From NCBI GenBank assembly GCA_017438265.1, contig JAFRVZ010000008.1, forward strand, positions 1 to 64,000: DNA of 64,000 nucleotides, in the 5' to 3' direction. Below, piece after piece: positions 7,788 to 15,912 of the stretch. Below the pieces are notes generated by a model. That model was not told the DNA's origin, made no database searches, and saw nothing but the letters and a program-made list of their open reading frames with translations. The position numbers and the translations under genes were made by a program. Origin of the DNA: Bacteroidales bacterium (GTDB taxonomy: Bacteria; Bacteroidota; Bacteroidia; Bacteroidales; UBA932). Each line of letters begins with the position of its first letter. Within the stretch, counting starts at the first letter, position 1.

Positions 7788-8960
7788 TCAGAAAATGACG
7801 CCGTCCGCGCTCCGGCAAACCTCGGCGCGGTAGGCACCCCGCAGCGCCGGGAAGGCCTGCAGGTACTCCGTTTCAACTTTCTCCAGGATGGACTCCCGGA
7901 AGGCGGGGTCCGCCAGGGCCATGCAGCAGCCCTTGAAGCCGGCGCCGCTGAAACGGCCGCCGTAGATTCCCTCCGTCCGGGTCATGATTTCGTACAGGGT
8001 CTTGAGCTCCGGGGAGCCCGTCTCCCAGTCATAGATGCTGCTGCGGCCGCTCTCGAAGCTCAGGCGCCCGTATTCGACGATGTCGCCGCGGCGCCAGGCC
8101 TCCGCGCCCGCCTCGACGCGGGCGAACTCGCTGAACCAGAGGTCCGCCCGGCGGCGCCAGGGCTCCGGCAGCCGGCCGCGGTGCTCCTCATAGACCGCCC
8201 GCGGCACCTCCCGCAGGTGGGTTTCGCCGAACTTGCCGTAAGGCAGGCCGGCATAGGCCTTCAGGGCATAGGCGGCGCTGCGGAGCTCGTCGACGCGCAT
8301 GTTGAAGGCGCTGGTCGCGAGGTTGCGCTCCACGCCGCTGAAGAAAATCAGGATATCGTAGGGCTTCATCCCCGGGCCGGGGGCGATCAGCTCATAAGAG
8401 TCGTCCTTCGTGTCGAGGTAGAGCAGCCGGTCCTTGCGGCCGTAGACCTCGCAGCTCTGGTCGAGCTTGCCGCAGCTGACGCCGACGTAGCGGTTCTCGG
8501 CCAGCAGGGCGATCTGGATCGCTTCCGCCGGTTCGAGCGAAAGGCCGTTGACGCGGCAGAGGGCGCTCAGGAAGGAGATGCAGACCGCCGCGGAGGAGGA
8601 CAGGCCGCCGATCGGGAGCGTGCCCTCGATCACGGCGCTGAGGCCGACGCCGAGCGGGTAGCGCGCCGCGAGCTCCTTCGTCACGCCGCGCAGGTAGTCC
8701 GCCCAGTCGCCCTGCCTGCGCTCCGGGACGTCGCGCACGTGCCACTGCGCCCGCTTCTCGAACTGCAGGGAGCAGAGCTCCACGACGCCGTTCTGCTTCG
8801 GCTTGTAGGCGACGAAGATTCCCTTGTCGATCGCCAGGCCGGTAATCTTTCCGAGGTTGTGGTCGCTGTGGGCCCCGATCGGGCAGATCCGGTACGGGCA
8901 GAAAGCCACCGCCTCCGGCGCCTTCCGGTACAGCTCATGAAACTTCTCTTCGCACAACAT
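7788..8960 (-). CDS. GHMP kinase, galacturonokinase-like (galactokinase family)
   Basis: The protein (390 residues from ATG 8960) belongs to the GHMP sugar kinases. The substrate-binding segment CPYRICPIGAHSDHNLGK replaces the GEHTDY motif of true galactokinases and resembles plant galacturonokinase (PYRICPLGAHIDH, from memory). ATP-binding motif: IGGLSSSAAVCIS. C-terminal motif: YGGRFSGAGFKGCCMAL, again as in the plant enzyme. It probably phosphorylates D-galacturonate or a related uronic acid at C1. A TTG-start extension to 9002 is possible, but the ATG matches where the family begins. It is first in the operon with the nucleotidyltransferase, which would turn the product into an NDP-sugar. 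Confidence 0.8.
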   Translation of the reverse strand: MLCEEKFHELYRKAPEAVAFCPYRICPIGAHSDHNLGKITGLAIDKGIFVAYKPKQNGVVELCSLQFEKRAQWHVRDVPERRQGDWADYLRGVTKELAARYPLGVGLSAVIEGTLPIGGLSSSAAVCISFLSALCRVNGLSLEPAEAIQIALLAENRYVGVSCGKLDQSCEVYGRKDRLLYLDTKDDSYELIAPGPGMKPYDILIFFSGVERNLATSAFNMRVDELRSAAYALKAYAGLPYGKFGETHLREVPRAVYEEHRGRLPEPWRRRADLWFSEFARVEAGAEAWRRGDIVEYGRLSFESGRSSIYDWETGSPELKTLYEIMTRTEGIYGGRFSGAGFKGCCMALADPAFRESILEKVETEYLQAFPALRGAYRAEVCRSADGVIF

Positions 8961-9045
8961 ATAGAAATGGTGTTTTTTTTCAAATCCTGACGAATATAAC
9001 AATTTTATTTCATATATTTATATCCAGTATAAAACACAGTCCGTC

Positions 9046-9669
9046 ATGAGAAAAAGCCTTGCCTTCCTGCTGCTTGCCGCAGCCCTGCTTGCCGTTTCCT
9101 GCGGCAGCAAAGAACCCGTGAAATTCGACGGCGCCGGCGACATCGGCGACTGCCACATCCCCGGCAGCCACAGCTACGACGCCGCGACCGACACCTATAC
9201 CCTGACCGCCTCCGGCTACAACCTCTGGTTCGAGACCGATGCGTTCTATTTCGTATGGAAGAAGGTCAAGGGCGATTTTGAAATCACCGGCGAGGTCGCC
9301 TTCGAGGGCGAAGGCGTCAACCCCCACCGCAAGATCGGCTTCCTGATCCGCGAAAGCCTCGATCCCCAGTCCCGCTACGCCGACGCGGCGATCCACGGCG
9401 AAGGCCTGACTTCGCTCCAGTACCGCCCGGAGACCGCCGGCGAGACGTTGGAATCCGTCTCCGACAGCTGGGGCCCGACCGTCGTCAGCCTCATCCGCCG
9501 CGGCAACACGATCAGCATCCGCACCGGCAAGGGCAGCCTGCCTGAGACGGACGACACCTCCGTCGACATCGCCCTCCCCGAGGAGTGCTATGTCGGCATG
9601 TTCATGTGTTCCCACGAAGAGGATGTAGCCGAAACCGGATATCTGAAAAACGTCCGCCTGATCCAGTAG
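9046..9669 (+). CDS. DUF1349-like lipoprotein
   Basis: The 207 residues start with a lipoprotein signal peptide (MRKSLAFLLLAAALLAVSC; Cys19 is the predicted lipidation site). The rest is one beta-rich domain like the concanavalin-fold DUF1349 family: GDCHIPGSHSYDAATDTYTL, then FYFVWKKVKGDFEITGEV, HRKIGFLIRESLDPQSRYAD, and a final VGMFMCSHEED. Similar domains are found in extracellular Bacteroidota proteins and may bind or act on sugars. It stands alone, divergent from the kinase operon and convergent with the capsule operon 10 nt away. The function is unknown. Confidence 0.75.
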   Translation: MRKSLAFLLLAAALLAVSCGSKEPVKFDGAGDIGDCHIPGSHSYDAATDTYTLTASGYNLWFETDAFYFVWKKVKGDFEITGEVAFEGEGVNPHRKIGFLIRESLDPQSRYADAAIHGEGLTSLQYRPETAGETLESVSDSWGPTVVSLIRRGNTISIRTGKGSLPETDDTSVDIALPEECYVGMFMCSHEEDVAETGYLKNVRLIQ

Positions 9670-9679
9670 GACAATCCCG

Positions 9680-10387
9680 CTAATACTTCGCCAGGACAGT
9701 CTCGACGGCACGCGCAAGCTTGCGGTCGAGACGGATTGCGAGGATGCTGTCGAGCTGGTGGAGGGAATGGAGGTCCGTACAGATGAAGCTGTACAGGTCA
9801 TTCTCCAGGAGGTAGCGGAGGATCTGCATCGAACCTTCGCCGTACGTCCCCGTCAGGGACATCCAGTTCATCTGGAAGCGGCACCCGCGGTCCGCGAGGC
9901 GGTCGAAGTCGCCGAGGCGGTCGGCCATGTAGATGTAGCGTTCCGGGTGGGCCAGGATGGGTTTGCGGCCGGCCATCTCGAGCTCGAAGACCGTCTGCTC
10001 CAGGTTCTCGCTCGGATAATAATAGGACATCTCGATCAGGATCGAGCCGTCCGCATACGTCAGGAGCTCCGGGTCAGCGGCGCGCTCCTCAAAATCCTTG
10101 ACGATCATGTATTCCGCGGCGAGGGCGGTCTTCACGCCCCACTCCGCGGGAATCTTCCCTACAAAATCGGCGTAGCGCTCCCGGAGGAGCGCTTCGTCGG
10201 TTTCATAGATTTCAGGGTTCTTGTGGGGGGTAAAGACGAACTCGCGGCAGCCGGCGTCCGCCAGCTTGCGGATCGCCTCCAGGGAATCGGCGCTGCGGCG
10301 GAATCCGTCATCCACCCCCGGGAGGAGGTGGTTGTGGATGTCGCGGCCGGGCAGGCGGACGGCTTCCCTGTGGCTGAAAAGGCCCAT
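9680..10387 (-). CDS. CpsB/YwqE-like PHP-family protein-tyrosine phosphatase
   Basis: Predicted manganese-dependent phosphatase that dephosphorylates the tyrosine kinase encoded just upstream, and so controls capsule or exopolysaccharide assembly. The 235 residues carry the PHP metal motifs: DIHNHLLPGVDDG (H18, H20, D26), FTPHKNPEI, a Glu in AEYMIV, AHPERY and CTDLHSLHQLD. It begins 4 nt after the kinase stop, and this wzc-cpsB order is usual in Bacteroidota capsule loci. The length agrees with the family. Confidence 0.9.
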   Translation of the reverse strand: MGLFSHREAVRLPGRDIHNHLLPGVDDGFRRSADSLEAIRKLADAGCREFVFTPHKNPEIYETDEALLRERYADFVGKIPAEWGVKTALAAEYMIVKDFEERAADPELLTYADGSILIEMSYYYPSENLEQTVFELEMAGRKPILAHPERYIYMADRLGDFDRLADRGCRFQMNWMSLTGTYGEGSMQILRYLLENDLYSFICTDLHSLHQLDSILAIRLDRKLARAVETVLAKY

Positions 10388-10391
10388 CGGA

Positions 10392-12956
10392 CTATTCCTC
10401 CTCCTTCTTGCCGGTGAGTTTGTCTACGCCTTTCCGGACGCGCTTGGAAAGCGTTTGCTTGCCTTCTTCGCCTTCCTTCTCGTCATCGCCGTAGCCATAG
10501 CCGTAGCCGTAACCAAAGCCGTAACCGTAGCCATAACCGTAGCCGTAGCCATAACCGTAGCCATAGCCGTAGCGGTAGCGGTTGGCATCGAGGTCGAGGT
10601 CGTTCAGGACGACGCTGACGTTGCGGATCGGCTTGCTGGCACTCTTCATCACGTCGGCGACCTCATCGAGGAGCTTGAGGCTCGTGTAGTTCGAGCGGAC
10701 CGTGTAGAGGGTCGCGTCGACGTACGAGTTGATCAGGAAGGAGTCGGAGACCGGCAGGTACGGCGCGGAGTCGATGATGATGTAGTCGTACTTGTCGCGA
10801 AGGTAGCGGATGATCTTCTCGCCTTCCGGCTGGGTCAGGAGTTCGGTCGGGTTCGGCGGGACCGGACCGGCGACGATGATGTCGAGGGTCGGGCTGACGC
10901 CGCTCGGGATGATCATGCTGTCGATGTCCGTGCACTTGCCGATCATATAGGAGACGACGGACTTGTGGTCGTCCGGGTGGATGTCCTTGAAGATCTTGCG
11001 GATCGCAGGCTTGCGGAGGTCCATACCGACGAGGACGACCTTCTTCCCGGTGTGGGAGATTGAAAGGGCGATGTTGGCGGAGACGTAGGACTTGCCTTCA
11101 CCCGGGACCGAGGAGGTCACCTGGATGACCTGGACGTCCTTGAGGTACTGGAGGTTCGAACGGAGCATGCGGAACGCCTCGGAGGTCGCGTCGCGGCCGT
11201 TCTTCGGGATCAGGGCGTAGGAACCGTTCTTGTTGTGGGGCAGGACGGCGAGGACGCTCGCGTCGAGGCGGTCTTCGACATCCTTCTTCGTCTCGACCTT
11301 GGACTTCAGCAGGGTCCGGAGCCATACGATTCCCGGCGGGATCGCGAAGCCGAGCACCAGCATCAGGAGGTAGATCATCCGGGAATTCGGCTTCACCGGG
11401 CGGGTGTTGCCGTAGGCGGGCTCGATCACGCGGAAGTTGTCGGCGGTCGAGTAGAGGGCGATCTGGGTCTCCTCACGCTTCTGCTGGAGCAGGAGGAACA
11501 GCGGTTCGATGACGTCCAGCTGGCGGGAGAGCTGCTGGAGCTGGAACTGCTGCTGGGGGATGTTGGCGATGCTGCGCTGGCTCGAGCTGATGGTCTTGCG
11601 GAGCTCGTTCTCGCGGATCGAGTAGACCTTCTTCAGGTTGTCGACGGAGAGCTCGATCGCCTTCTTGCTGTCTTCGAGCTGGCTGTTCATGCTGACGACG
11701 CGGGGGTTCGACTCGGAGGAGTTGGCGACCATCCGGTTGCGCTCGGCGACGAGGTTGTCGTAGCTGGCGATGACGTTGTTCAGGCCCGTGTCGGTGATAC
11801 CGATGTTGGTCGGGATGACCTTGTAGACGCCTTCCGGGGTCTCGGCGAGGTAGCTGGCGACCATGTCGAGGATGCGGAGCTGCATCCGGACCTCGTTCAA
11901 CTGGTCCTGGTAGGCCTGGTCGGAGGTCAGGGCGAGCTGGGACTGGGACGTGATGTCGACGACGGAGCTCGAAGCCTGGTAGTTCTTGTACTGGGTCTCG
12001 GCGTCGCCGAGGTCCTTGGAGATTTCCTCGAGACGGGAGTCGATGAACTCGACCGTCGCACGGGTCGTCTGGCTGCTGAAGGCGCGGGCCTCCTCGTTAT
12101 CCTTGGTGATCAGGGTATTGAGGATATCCTCGGCGCGGCGCGGAATCGCGTCGGTCATCGTCAGGGCGACGACGTCGCTCGCGTTGGCGTAGCGCTGGGA
12201 GCCCTGGACCACGGCGGCGTCCAGGCGGGTCAGGAAGCCCTGGGCCGTGCGGAAGGAGCTGTTGCGGATACATTCATAGATGTCGCCGTCGATCATTTCG
12301 GCGGGGAGGAGCATGTCGACGTAGTACTTGTGGGCGCCGACGGTGATCGCTTCGCCGTAGGCGTAGCGGCCCTTCGCTTCCCTGACCTTCTTGCCGTTGA
12401 TCATCATCTTCTTCACGATCAGGTTCTGGCTGCCACGGTTCTTGAACTTGATGTAGATCGACTGCGGCTGGAGCTCGTCCGGGTAGAGCGGATCGTTCTC
12501 GACGCGGAGGGCGAACGGGTTGTCGTTGTAGTACTCGCCGCGCTTGACGTCGAAGAGGCCGCGGAGGATATGGATATGGCCGTTGCCGATCGGGACGAAA
12601 TAGCGGTAGTAGCGGGTCTCGAGGCCGAGTTCCTCGACGACGCGCTGCATCAGCGAGGGGCTCTTCAGGATATAGACCTCGTTGTCGATCTTGCGGGTCA
12701 TGCGTCGGCCGGAGAGGTCGGAGAGCAGGGCCAGCTCGCTGCTGGTCGAGGAGTCGCCGGAGCTCAGCATCACGGCGGCGGTGCGCTCATAGGTCGGGGT
12801 CTGGAGCCGGACGTAGATGAAGCCCAGCAGCAGGGCGGCGAACATCGCGCCGACGATCCACCATTTCAGCCTCCAGAAGAGGTCCAGGATATCTTTAACG
12901 TTGATTTCGCCGTTCTCGTCGAGGCGGGAATTGACTTTTTCCTCAAAACTTTCCAT
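10392..12956 (-). CDS. Wzc-like polysaccharide co-polymerase / BY-family tyrosine autokinase
   Basis: The 854-residue inner-membrane protein fuses a Wzz chain-length domain to a bacterial tyrosine kinase. Order: cytoplasmic N-terminus, TM1 about 33-52, a large periplasmic coiled-coil region (about 60-520), TM2 about 535-555 (MIYLLMLVLGFAIPPGIVWL), then the kinase. The kinase shows Walker A SSVPGEGKSYVSAN near 616-628, Walker A' VLVGMDLRKP and Walker B IIIDSAPYLPVSD. The C-terminus is the expected tyrosine cluster, here an extended (Tyr-Gly)n tract with 14 tyrosines. It regulates polysaccharide length and export together with the Wza-like lipoprotein before it and the phosphatase after it. It starts 15 nt after the Wza-like gene. 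Confidence 0.93.
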   Translation of the reverse strand: MESFEEKVNSRLDENGEINVKDILDLFWRLKWWIVGAMFAALLLGFIYVRLQTPTYERTAAVMLSSGDSSTSSELALLSDLSGRRMTRKIDNEVYILKSPSLMQRVVEELGLETRYYRYFVPIGNGHIHILRGLFDVKRGEYYNDNPFALRVENDPLYPDELQPQSIYIKFKNRGSQNLIVKKMMINGKKVREAKGRYAYGEAITVGAHKYYVDMLLPAEMIDGDIYECIRNSSFRTAQGFLTRLDAAVVQGSQRYANASDVVALTMTDAIPRRAEDILNTLITKDNEEARAFSSQTTRATVEFIDSRLEEISKDLGDAETQYKNYQASSSVVDITSQSQLALTSDQAYQDQLNEVRMQLRILDMVASYLAETPEGVYKVIPTNIGITDTGLNNVIASYDNLVAERNRMVANSSESNPRVVSMNSQLEDSKKAIELSVDNLKKVYSIRENELRKTISSSQRSIANIPQQQFQLQQLSRQLDVIEPLFLLLQQKREETQIALYSTADNFRVIEPAYGNTRPVKPNSRMIYLLMLVLGFAIPPGIVWLRTLLKSKVETKKDVEDRLDASVLAVLPHNKNGSYALIPKNGRDATSEAFRMLRSNLQYLKDVQVIQVTSSVPGEGKSYVSANIALSISHTGKKVVLVGMDLRKPAIRKIFKDIHPDDHKSVVSYMIGKCTDIDSMIIPSGVSPTLDIIVAGPVPPNPTELLTQPEGEKIIRYLRDKYDYIIIDSAPYLPVSDSFLINSYVDATLYTVRSNYTSLKLLDEVADVMKSASKPIRNVSVVLNDLDLDANRYRYGYGYGYGYGYGYGYGYGFGYGYGYGYGDDEKEGEEGKQTLSKRVRKGVDKLTGKKEEE
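10488..10577 (-). repeat. Hexanucleotide-like tandem repeat encoding the (Tyr-Gly)n kinase tail
   Basis: About 15 units of TAY-GGY (with one TTT for Phe) run in tandem within the 3' end of the kinase gene. The units are near-identical at DNA level, so slippage could change the number of phosphorylatable tyrosines without shifting the frame. Confidence 0.85.
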
Positions 12957-12971
12957 AAGGCATCAGGGGTT

Positions 12972-13739
12972 TTAGAAGAGCCGGAATACGGCGATCAGGG
13001 TCGTAATCGAAGACAGGAGGACGCTCCAGATACCGGTCGCGGTCGTCGCGGCGGCGACGCGGACGGCGCTCGGCTGGACGATGATGATGTCGTTCTGCTG
13101 GAGGAAGAAGTACGGGGACTGGAGGATGTCGCTGTCTCGCAGGTCGATCTTCGTGTGGGTCAGGACGCCGTCGACCTCGCGGATCAGGAGGATGTCGTTG
13201 CGCAGCGCGTTCAGGGTCAGGTCACCGGCCTGTCCGAGGACCTGCAGGATCGTGTTCTTCTCGGAGTTCATCGTATAGGTTCCGGGGTTGCGGACTTCGC
13301 CCAGGACCGTGATCTTGTAGTTGCGGAAGGCGACGTAGACGATCGGGTCCTTCACGTCCTTGCCGATTTCCCGCGTCAGGTAGGATTCCAGGTCGTTGCG
13401 GGTCATGCCTTCGACGTGGATCTTGCCGAGGATCGGGAAGTTGATGTTGCCTTCCGGGTCGACGAGGTAGCTCAGGGTCGACTGCTCCGGGTTGTAGCCG
13501 CTGGTACCGGTCATTTCGCCCAGCGTCAGGTTATAGGGCGCCGTCACGCTCTTGTCCGGGCCGCTGACGATGATGGTCAGGCGGTCGTCTTTCTTGATGA
13601 CGGCTTCGTATTCGGTCATCAACTTGCCGAGCTGGACCTGGTCAATGTCCTGAAAATAAAGGATTTCCTTCTGCGACGCACAGGAAGCGGCGAGCATGCC
13701 GAGCGCGACCGCGAGGATAAGGATGATTTCTTTCCGCAT
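12972..13739 (-). CDS. Wza-like polysaccharide export lipoprotein
   Basis: Outer-membrane/periplasmic export component for capsule or exopolysaccharide. The 255 residues begin with a lipoprotein signal (MRKEIILILAVALGMLAASC, Cys20). A polysaccharide-export domain (YEAVIKKDDRLTIIVSG ... YLVDPEGNINFPILGKI) and an SLBB-like domain (ITVLGEVRNPGTYTMNSEK) follow. A C-terminal hydrophobic segment (about 232-252) fits Bacteroidota Wza homologues. It is first in the operon, directly behind a good promoter (13771-13801). Confidence 0.93.
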   Translation of the reverse strand: MRKEIILILAVALGMLAASCASQKEILYFQDIDQVQLGKLMTEYEAVIKKDDRLTIIVSGPDKSVTAPYNLTLGEMTGTSGYNPEQSTLSYLVDPEGNINFPILGKIHVEGMTRNDLESYLTREIGKDVKDPIVYVAFRNYKITVLGEVRNPGTYTMNSEKNTILQVLGQAGDLTLNALRNDILLIREVDGVLTHTKIDLRDSDILQSPYFFLQQNDIIIVQPSAVRVAAATTATGIWSVLLSSITTLIAVFRLF

Positions 13740-13770
13740 ATAATCCCGTAAATAAAAATGATTTAGCCTG

Positions 13771-13801
13771 CAAATGTATCAATTATAAGATAAAAACGCA
13801 A
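13771..13801 (-). promoter_or_regulatory. Promoter of the capsule export operon
   Basis: Minus strand: TTG (13801-13799), a 20-nt spacer, then TACATTTG (13778-13771), matching the Bacteroidota consensus. It would give a leader of about 25-30 nt before the Wza-like gene. It lies back to back with the promoter of the plus-strand exporter gene. Confidence 0.7.
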
Positions 13802-13811
13802 CTAAAATCGT

Positions 13812-13819
13812 TACCTTTG
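13812..13819 (+). promoter_or_regulatory. -7 element of the exporter gene
   Basis: TACCTTTG fits TAnnTTTG and ends 4 nt before the ATG at 13824, so the mRNA is probably leaderless or nearly so. No TTTG is visible at the expected -33 position. Confidence 0.5.
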
Positions 13820-13823
13820 CAGC

Positions 13824-14867
13824 ATGTTTGCTGAGATTCTGAAAGAAGCGCTCCGCAGCGCCGTGCTGATTTCGGGGCTCGTCGGCATCATGATGATGCT
13901 GATCGAGTCGCTGAACATCAGCTCCCGCGGCGGGTTCTTCGCGGGGCTGCGCCGCAGCCGCGCGGGGCAGGTCGCCGTCTCGGCCCTGCTCGGCGCCGTG
14001 CCGGGCTGCCTGGGCGGTTTCGCCGCGGTTTCGCTGTACACCCATGGCATCCTGAGCTTCGGCGCGCTGGTCGCGATGATGGTCGCTTCCTCCGGCGACG
14101 AGGCTTTCGTGATGCTGGCGATGTTCCCGGGGAAGGCGGGATGGATCTTCCTGCTGCTCCTGGGGATTGCGGTCGCGGCCGGGCTGCTGACGGATGCGCT
14201 CTACAGGCCGCAGAGGCCCGAACCCCGCTGCGAAGAGGGATACCAGGTCCACGAGGCGGCGGAGGAGCACGCCGGGGAGCGCCATTTCGGGTGGAAGCGC
14301 GCCGCGATGTTCGCGGGAATCGTGCTGTTCCTTGCGGCGCTGCTCAGCGGGCTGCTGGAAGAGGACGATGCGCCGGAGGCGACGCAGGGCTTCAACCTCC
14401 TGTCGGAGGAATGGATGTACTGGCTTTTCGGGGCGCTGAGCCTCGCCGTGCTGGGCGTGCTGGTGCGCGGGTCGGACCATTTCGTCGAGGAGCACCTCTG
14501 GCACCACATCGTCCGCCGCCACCTGCCTTCCGTCTTCGCCTGGTCCTTCGGCGTCCTGCTGCTCGTCGGCGCGGGGCTGCACTACTGGGACATCGGCGGA
14601 TGGGTCGGCGCCAACCCGGCCCTGATGATCCTGCTGGCGACGCTGGTCGGCATCATCCCGGAATCGGGGCCGCACCTGCTCTTCGTCACGCTCTACGCCG
14701 CGGGGGTCATCCCGTTCCCGGTCCTGCTGGCGAGCTGCATCAGCCAGGACGGCCACGCATCCCTTCCCCTCCTCGCCGAGAGCAAGGGCGCCTTCCTGCG
14801 CGCCAAGCTCATCAACTGCGTCCTCGCCCTCGCCGCCGGCTTCGCGGCCCTTCCCTTCTGCAATTAA
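13824..14867 (+). CDS. Putative 10-TM metal exporter (ArsP_2 / DUF2899 family, often called putative manganese transporter)
   Basis: The 347-residue polytopic membrane protein contains two hydrophobic halves separated by a charged, His-containing loop (about 130-155). Recognisable segments are SALLGAVPGCLGGFAAVSLY and ASSGDEAFVMLAMFP in the first half, and VGIIPESGPHLLFV and ASCISQDGHASLPLLAESK in the second. The repeated small/polar motif within the membrane (GxxPGC, SGDE; PESGP, SQDGH) is typical of this family. The family assignment is from recognition and the transported ion is not shown by the sequence. It is monocistronic and divergent from the capsule operon. Confidence 0.75.
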   Translation: MFAEILKEALRSAVLISGLVGIMMMLIESLNISSRGGFFAGLRRSRAGQVAVSALLGAVPGCLGGFAAVSLYTHGILSFGALVAMMVASSGDEAFVMLAMFPGKAGWIFLLLLGIAVAAGLLTDALYRPQRPEPRCEEGYQVHEAAEEHAGERHFGWKRAAMFAGIVLFLAALLSGLLEEDDAPEATQGFNLLSEEWMYWLFGALSLAVLGVLVRGSDHFVEEHLWHHIVRRHLPSVFAWSFGVLLLVGAGLHYWDIGGWVGANPALMILLATLVGIIPESGPHLLFVTLYAAGVIPFPVLLASCISQDGHASLPLLAESKGAFLRAKLINCVLALAAGFAALPFCN

Positions 14868-14877
14868 ATGGGGAAAA

Positions 14878-14909
14878 TTTGGATTATTAAAGTTTTTTAT
14901 TTAGGTTTG
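14878..14909 (+). promoter_or_regulatory. Promoter of the his operon
   Basis: TTTG (14878-14881), a 20-nt spacer, then TAGGTTTG (14902-14909): a full Bacteroidota -33/-7 match. Transcription should start near 14915, immediately before the leader-peptide ATG at 14917. Confidence 0.8.
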
Positions 14910-14916
14910 TGACGAA

Positions 14917-14976
14917 ATGAAAGCAAACAACGCCAACAGCCGCCGCCACCACCGCCGAATTCCAGGGATCCGGTAG
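14917..14976 (+). CDS. his operon leader peptide (19 residues)
   Basis: The ATG-started short frame encodes MKANNANSRRHHRRIPGIR and ends at TAG (14974-14976). Two consecutive His codons (CAC CAC, 14947-14952) are flanked by Arg pairs. It lies directly behind the his promoter and 26 nt before the terminator hairpin, the expected place for a control peptide. Slow decoding of the His codons would stall the ribosome and favour read-through into hisG. Two His codons are few compared with the enterobacterial leader, so the Arg codons may also matter. There is no direct evidence of translation. Confidence 0.65.
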   Translation: MKANNANSRRHHRRIPGIR

Positions 14977-15002
14977 GTCGACGTATGTTGTATACAGCTT
15001 GG

Positions 15003-15032
15003 GGCTTGCCGGTTGACGACAAGCCTTTTTTT
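15003..15032 (+). terminator. Intrinsic terminator / attenuator before hisG
   Basis: GGCTTG (15003-15008) and CAAGCC (15020-15025) form a 6-bp GC-rich stem with an 11-nt loop, followed at once by seven T (15026-15032). It sits between the leader peptide and hisG (ATG 15057), so transcription of the operon must pass it. GTCGAC (14977-14982) can pair with GTTGAC (15012-15017) in the loop, a possible competing structure. Confidence 0.75.
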
Positions 15033-15056
15033 ATTGATTACGAACTTATAAGACAA

Positions 15057-15908
15057 ATGTTACGCATTGCAATCCAGTCCAAGGGAAGACTGAACGAAGA
15101 AAGCCTCCGGCTGCTCGCGGAAATCGGCATCGGGATCGACGAAGGCCGGCGCAAGTTCCTTGCGCGGGCCCGGAATTTCCCGGCCGAAGTCCTCTATCTG
15201 CGCGACGACGACATCCCCGGCGTCGTCGCGGCGGGGACGGCCTCCCTCGGCATCGTAGGCCTCAATGAGGTGGAAGAGAAAGCCGCCGGCGTCACCGTGG
15301 TCCGCAAACTCGGCTTCGGCGGCTGCCGCCTCAGCCTCGCCATTCCCAAAGGGGAAGTCTATGAGGGCCCCGCGAGCCTCGCCGGCAGGCGGATCGCGAC
15401 CTCCTACCCCCGCATCCTGCAGCGCTACCTCGACGGGAAAGGCGTGCAGGCGTGCGTGGAGGTCATCACCGGATCGGTGGAGGTCGCGCCCGCGGCCGGC
15501 ATCGCCGACGCCATCTTCGACATCGTCTCCTCCGGCGGGACCCTGGTCGAGAACGGCCTGAAGGAGGTCGAGACCGTCCTCCGCAGCGAGGCGGTCCTGA
15601 TCGCCGGCCCGCACCTTTCCGCCGAAGCGCAGGCGATCCTGGACGAGATGCTCTTCCGCATCGACTCCCACCTCCTCAGCCAGGACAAGAAGTACCTGCT
15701 GATGAACCTGCCCGAAGCGGCCGTCGAGGAGGCCATCCGGATCCTTCCGGCGATGCGGAGCCCGACCGTGATGCCGCTGGCCCTGAAGGGCTGGTGCTCG
15801 ATGCATTCCGTGGTCCGCGAAGCGGACCTCTGGGACAAGATCCGCCAGCTCAAGGCCATCGGTGCCGAAGGCATCCTCGTCCTCAACGTCGACAAACTGA
15901 TACCATAG
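15057..15908 (+). CDS. hisG: ATP phosphoribosyltransferase, long form
   Basis: First step of histidine synthesis: joins ATP and PRPP to phosphoribosyl-ATP. The 283 residues begin MLRIAIQSKGRLNEESLRLL, the canonical HisG start, so ATG 15057 is chosen over an earlier in-frame start that would lie inside the leader region. The PRPP-binding loop is in the region around EVAPAAGIADAIFDIVSSGGT. The C-terminal part (about 205-283) is the ACT-like regulatory domain of the long form, so histidine feedback inhibition is expected. It is the first structural gene of the eight-gene operon. Confidence 0.96.
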   Translation: MLRIAIQSKGRLNEESLRLLAEIGIGIDEGRRKFLARARNFPAEVLYLRDDDIPGVVAAGTASLGIVGLNEVEEKAAGVTVVRKLGFGGCRLSLAIPKGEVYEGPASLAGRRIATSYPRILQRYLDGKGVQACVEVITGSVEVAPAAGIADAIFDIVSSGGTLVENGLKEVETVLRSEAVLIAGPHLSAEAQAILDEMLFRIDSHLLSQDKKYLLMNLPEAAVEEAIRILPAMRSPTVMPLALKGWCSMHSVVREADLWDKIRQLKAIGAEGILVLNVDKLIP

Positions 15909-15912
15909 CCCT

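Noticed and set aside
9003..9045. Promoter pair between the kinase operon and the DUF1349-like lipoprotein
   Set aside because: The region is AT-rich and contains TATATTTA and TATATTCG, but each misses the TAnnTTTG consensus and no -33 element is spaced correctly.
14957..14982. EcoRI, BamHI and SalI sites in a row, resembling a cloning polylinker
   Set aside because: The sites lie within and just after a coherent his leader frame, between a native promoter and a native terminator, and the intervening bases do not match polylinkers I know. Chance is likelier than vector sequence, although checking reads would settle it.
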